From Saprospiraceae bacterium (GTDB lineage Bacteria > Bacteroidota > Bacteroidia > Chitinophagales > Saprospiraceae): 64,000 bases of DNA. Below the pieces are notes generated by a model that was not told the origin of the DNA, did no database searches, and was given only the letters and a program-made list of their open reading frames with translations. The stretch covers positions 1,307,501 to 1,371,500 of the forward strand of contig JADJXG010000001.1 in NCBI GenBank assembly GCA_016715965.1. The letters are read 5' to 3'. Every line of letters starts with the position of its first letter. Position 1 is the stretch's first letter. Below, piece after piece: positions 62,769 to 64,000 of the stretch. The position numbers were made by a program, and so were the translations under genes.

Positions 62769-64000
62769 TCGCGGATTTGAATAAAAAAATAACTGAAAAA
62801 TGGATTTCTTTATCCGCTTTGGCTTCAGGAATCGCAGGGCTTCTTATTTTGATTTTGTGCACTTTCCATTCTTTAAAGCCTTCGCTTTGGAATCTTTTTC
62901 TTTCATTCTTTTTATTGACTTCAGGAGTCATCTTGTATGCTTTTCATTTGTACAAAGGCAAACTCCCCGGTATCAAAAACAATCAACTCTATACTTCTCC
63001 ATTGACCTCAAGAGGATGGCTGGCATGGATTCTTGCATTTTTACTCACCGTATTTTATGTTTTGCTTTACTGGTATCCACAATATTTGGGCTTGAGAGAA
63101 TCCAGCAATTCCGGACTTATCGCCTTGTTTGATCCTTTGAGCCGATTTTTAAAAAATCAGGATGCAAGTCAGTGGTTTGTTTACGGTGTTCTTTATACAT
63201 GGGCAATTTTAATATTTGGAATCAAATATATTTGGAAGTACAGACACTCAAAGTACCAAATTGTCAGAACGATATCTGTGATGTTTTTTCAGTTTGCTTT
63301 TGCATTTCTATTACCAGAACTCATGCTAAGACTCAATCTTCCTTACAATGATTTAAAAAATATGTGGCCATTGAATTATTATTTTTTTGATGGTTGGCGC
63401 CTCAATGAATTATTGCAAGCTGGGAATATTGGCGGTTGGATGTTGGTGTGGGGCATTCTCATGGTGGTTTTGATCTCACCGGTCCTGACTTATTTGTATG
63501 GTAAACGGTGGTATTGCAGTTGGGTCTGCGGTTGTGGAGGACTTGCTGAAACAGCCGGAGATTCATTTAGACAACTTTCTGACAAATCAATTAGTGCCTG
63601 GAAAATAGAAAGATATTTGGTCTATTCGATATTGGTCATTGTGCTGATCATGACTGCAGGAGTTTTGTATTCTTATTTTACAGGTCAGGAAACTTTTCTT
63701 TTTATTCAAACTGCTGCGCTTAGAAGTTGGTATGGATTTTTAATCGGTGCTGCATTTTCGGGTGTCATTGGTGTGGGATTTTATCCTCTGATGGGAAGCA
63801 GGGTCTGGTGTCGGTTTGGTTGTCCAATGGCCGCTCTATTGGGTATCCAGCAAAAGTTTTTCTCCAGATTTCGCATCACCACCAACGGAGGACAGTGTAT
63901 ATCTTGTGGCAACTGTTCTACTTATTGCGAAATGGGTATTGACGTGCGTGCCTATGCGCAGCGGGGACAGGACATTGTTCGCGCCGCATGTGTCGGTTGT
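62765..64000 (+). CDS. Membrane polyferredoxin (NapH/NosR-like 4Fe-4S protein), 3' end cut off
   Basis: The first 412 codons of a gene that continues past the window end. The ATG at 62765 overlaps the stop of the flavoprotein gene. The N-terminal part has about six to eight membrane helices. Cysteine motifs follow: C251, C255 and C257 (WYCSWVCGCGG), C349 and C353 (VWCRFGCPM), C378, C381, C384 and C388 (a ferredoxin CxxCxxCxxxC), then C409 and C412 starting a second cluster motif. Domain order resembles NapH/NosR-type electron-transfer proteins. The final acceptor is not in the window. Confidence 0.85.
   Translation, partial: MIADLNKKITEKWISLSALASGIAGLLILILCTFHSLKPSLWNLFLSFFLLTSGVILYAFHLYKGKLPGIKNNQLYTSPLTSRGWLAWILAFLLTVFYVLLYWYPQYLGLRESSNSGLIALFDPLSRFLKNQDASQWFVYGVLYTWAILIFGIKYIWKYRHSKYQIVRTISVMFFQFAFAFLLPELMLRLNLPYNDLKNMWPLNYYFFDGWRLNELLQAGNIGGWMLVWGILMVVLISPVLTYLYGKRWYCSWVCGCGGLAETAGDSFRQLSDKSISAWKIERYLVYSILVIVLIMTAGVLYSYFTGQETFLFIQTAALRSWYGFLIGAAFSGVIGVGFYPLMGSRVWCRFGCPMAALLGIQQKFFSRFRITTNGGQCISCGNCSTYCEMGIDVRAYAQRGQDIVRAACVGC

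Overview
The window is AT-rich chromosomal DNA of a Bacteroidota bacterium, most likely an environmental member of the Saprospiria/Chitinophagia side of the phylum rather than a gut Bacteroides. The evidence is the set of families and signals: type IX secretion (T9SS) C-terminal sorting domains (58109-58819, 59112-61115), a PorE-like TPR/propeller/OmpA protein, a GLPGLI protein beside a TonB-type receptor, DUF2911, DUF4293 and FISUMP proteins, futalosine menaquinone synthesis (mqnC), and repeated promoters of the TAnnTTTG type. Heme A synthase implies aerobic respiration. No phage, insertion sequence, CRISPR array or rRNA was seen. The only RNA gene found is tRNA-Val(TAC).

Layout. 1-7108: a tightly packed minus-strand operon (dtd, mazG, an oligopeptide-type permease, a SpoIIE phosphatase, a TM2/TPR protein, a CBS protein, a POTRA/barrel protein, nadK, a cyclase-family protein cut by the window edge). 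7109-11629: heme A synthase, an alpha/beta hydrolase, then an ECF sigma factor overlapping a predicted two-membrane anti-sigma/beta-barrel protein. 11630-11909: a terminator and two identical parS-like palindromes between convergent genes. 11910-17799: TonB-type receptor, POT peptide transporter, fused FtcD. 17841-24246: secreted protein, tRNA-Val, PstS-like lipoprotein plus TPR protein, punA, mqnC. 24268-28812: rimP-nusA-infB behind a leader terminator. 28894-34704: MORN lipoprotein, vanadium-haloperoxidase-like lipoprotein, and divergent cyanophycin synthetase/cyanophycinase. 35082-43876: two Hsp20 genes, TPR protein, PorE-like protein, rlmD, a small conserved protein, a B12-binding radical SAM protein. 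44370-50157: a TonB-type receptor broken by one in-frame TAA, GLPGLI protein, and a divergent histidine kinase/response regulator with a four-unit tandem operator between them. 50357-56691: DUF2911/TPR protein, an operon joining an Asp-box propeller to a membrane-embedded winged-helix regulator, FISUMP lipoprotein, FAD oxidase, secreted HMA protein. 56842-64000: DUF4293, rpsT, PTPS/QueD, two T9SS cargo proteins, and an FAD oxidoreductase/polyferredoxin pair running off the window.

The most interesting material is regulatory and crosses the envelope: (i) the sigma/two-membrane anti-sigma pair; (ii) the membrane-embedded winged-helix protein whose DNA-binding domain is C-terminal, the reverse of ToxR/CadC, encoded with a periplasmic propeller and preceded by its own candidate tandem operator; (iii) the GTTRA repeats between the GLPGLI gene and the two-component genes; (iv) a terminator hairpin in the leader of the nusA operon; (v) twin parS-like sites. 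Cyanophycin storage and breakdown is the clearest metabolic module. Everything was read by eye from the sequence and supplied translations. No database searches were run.
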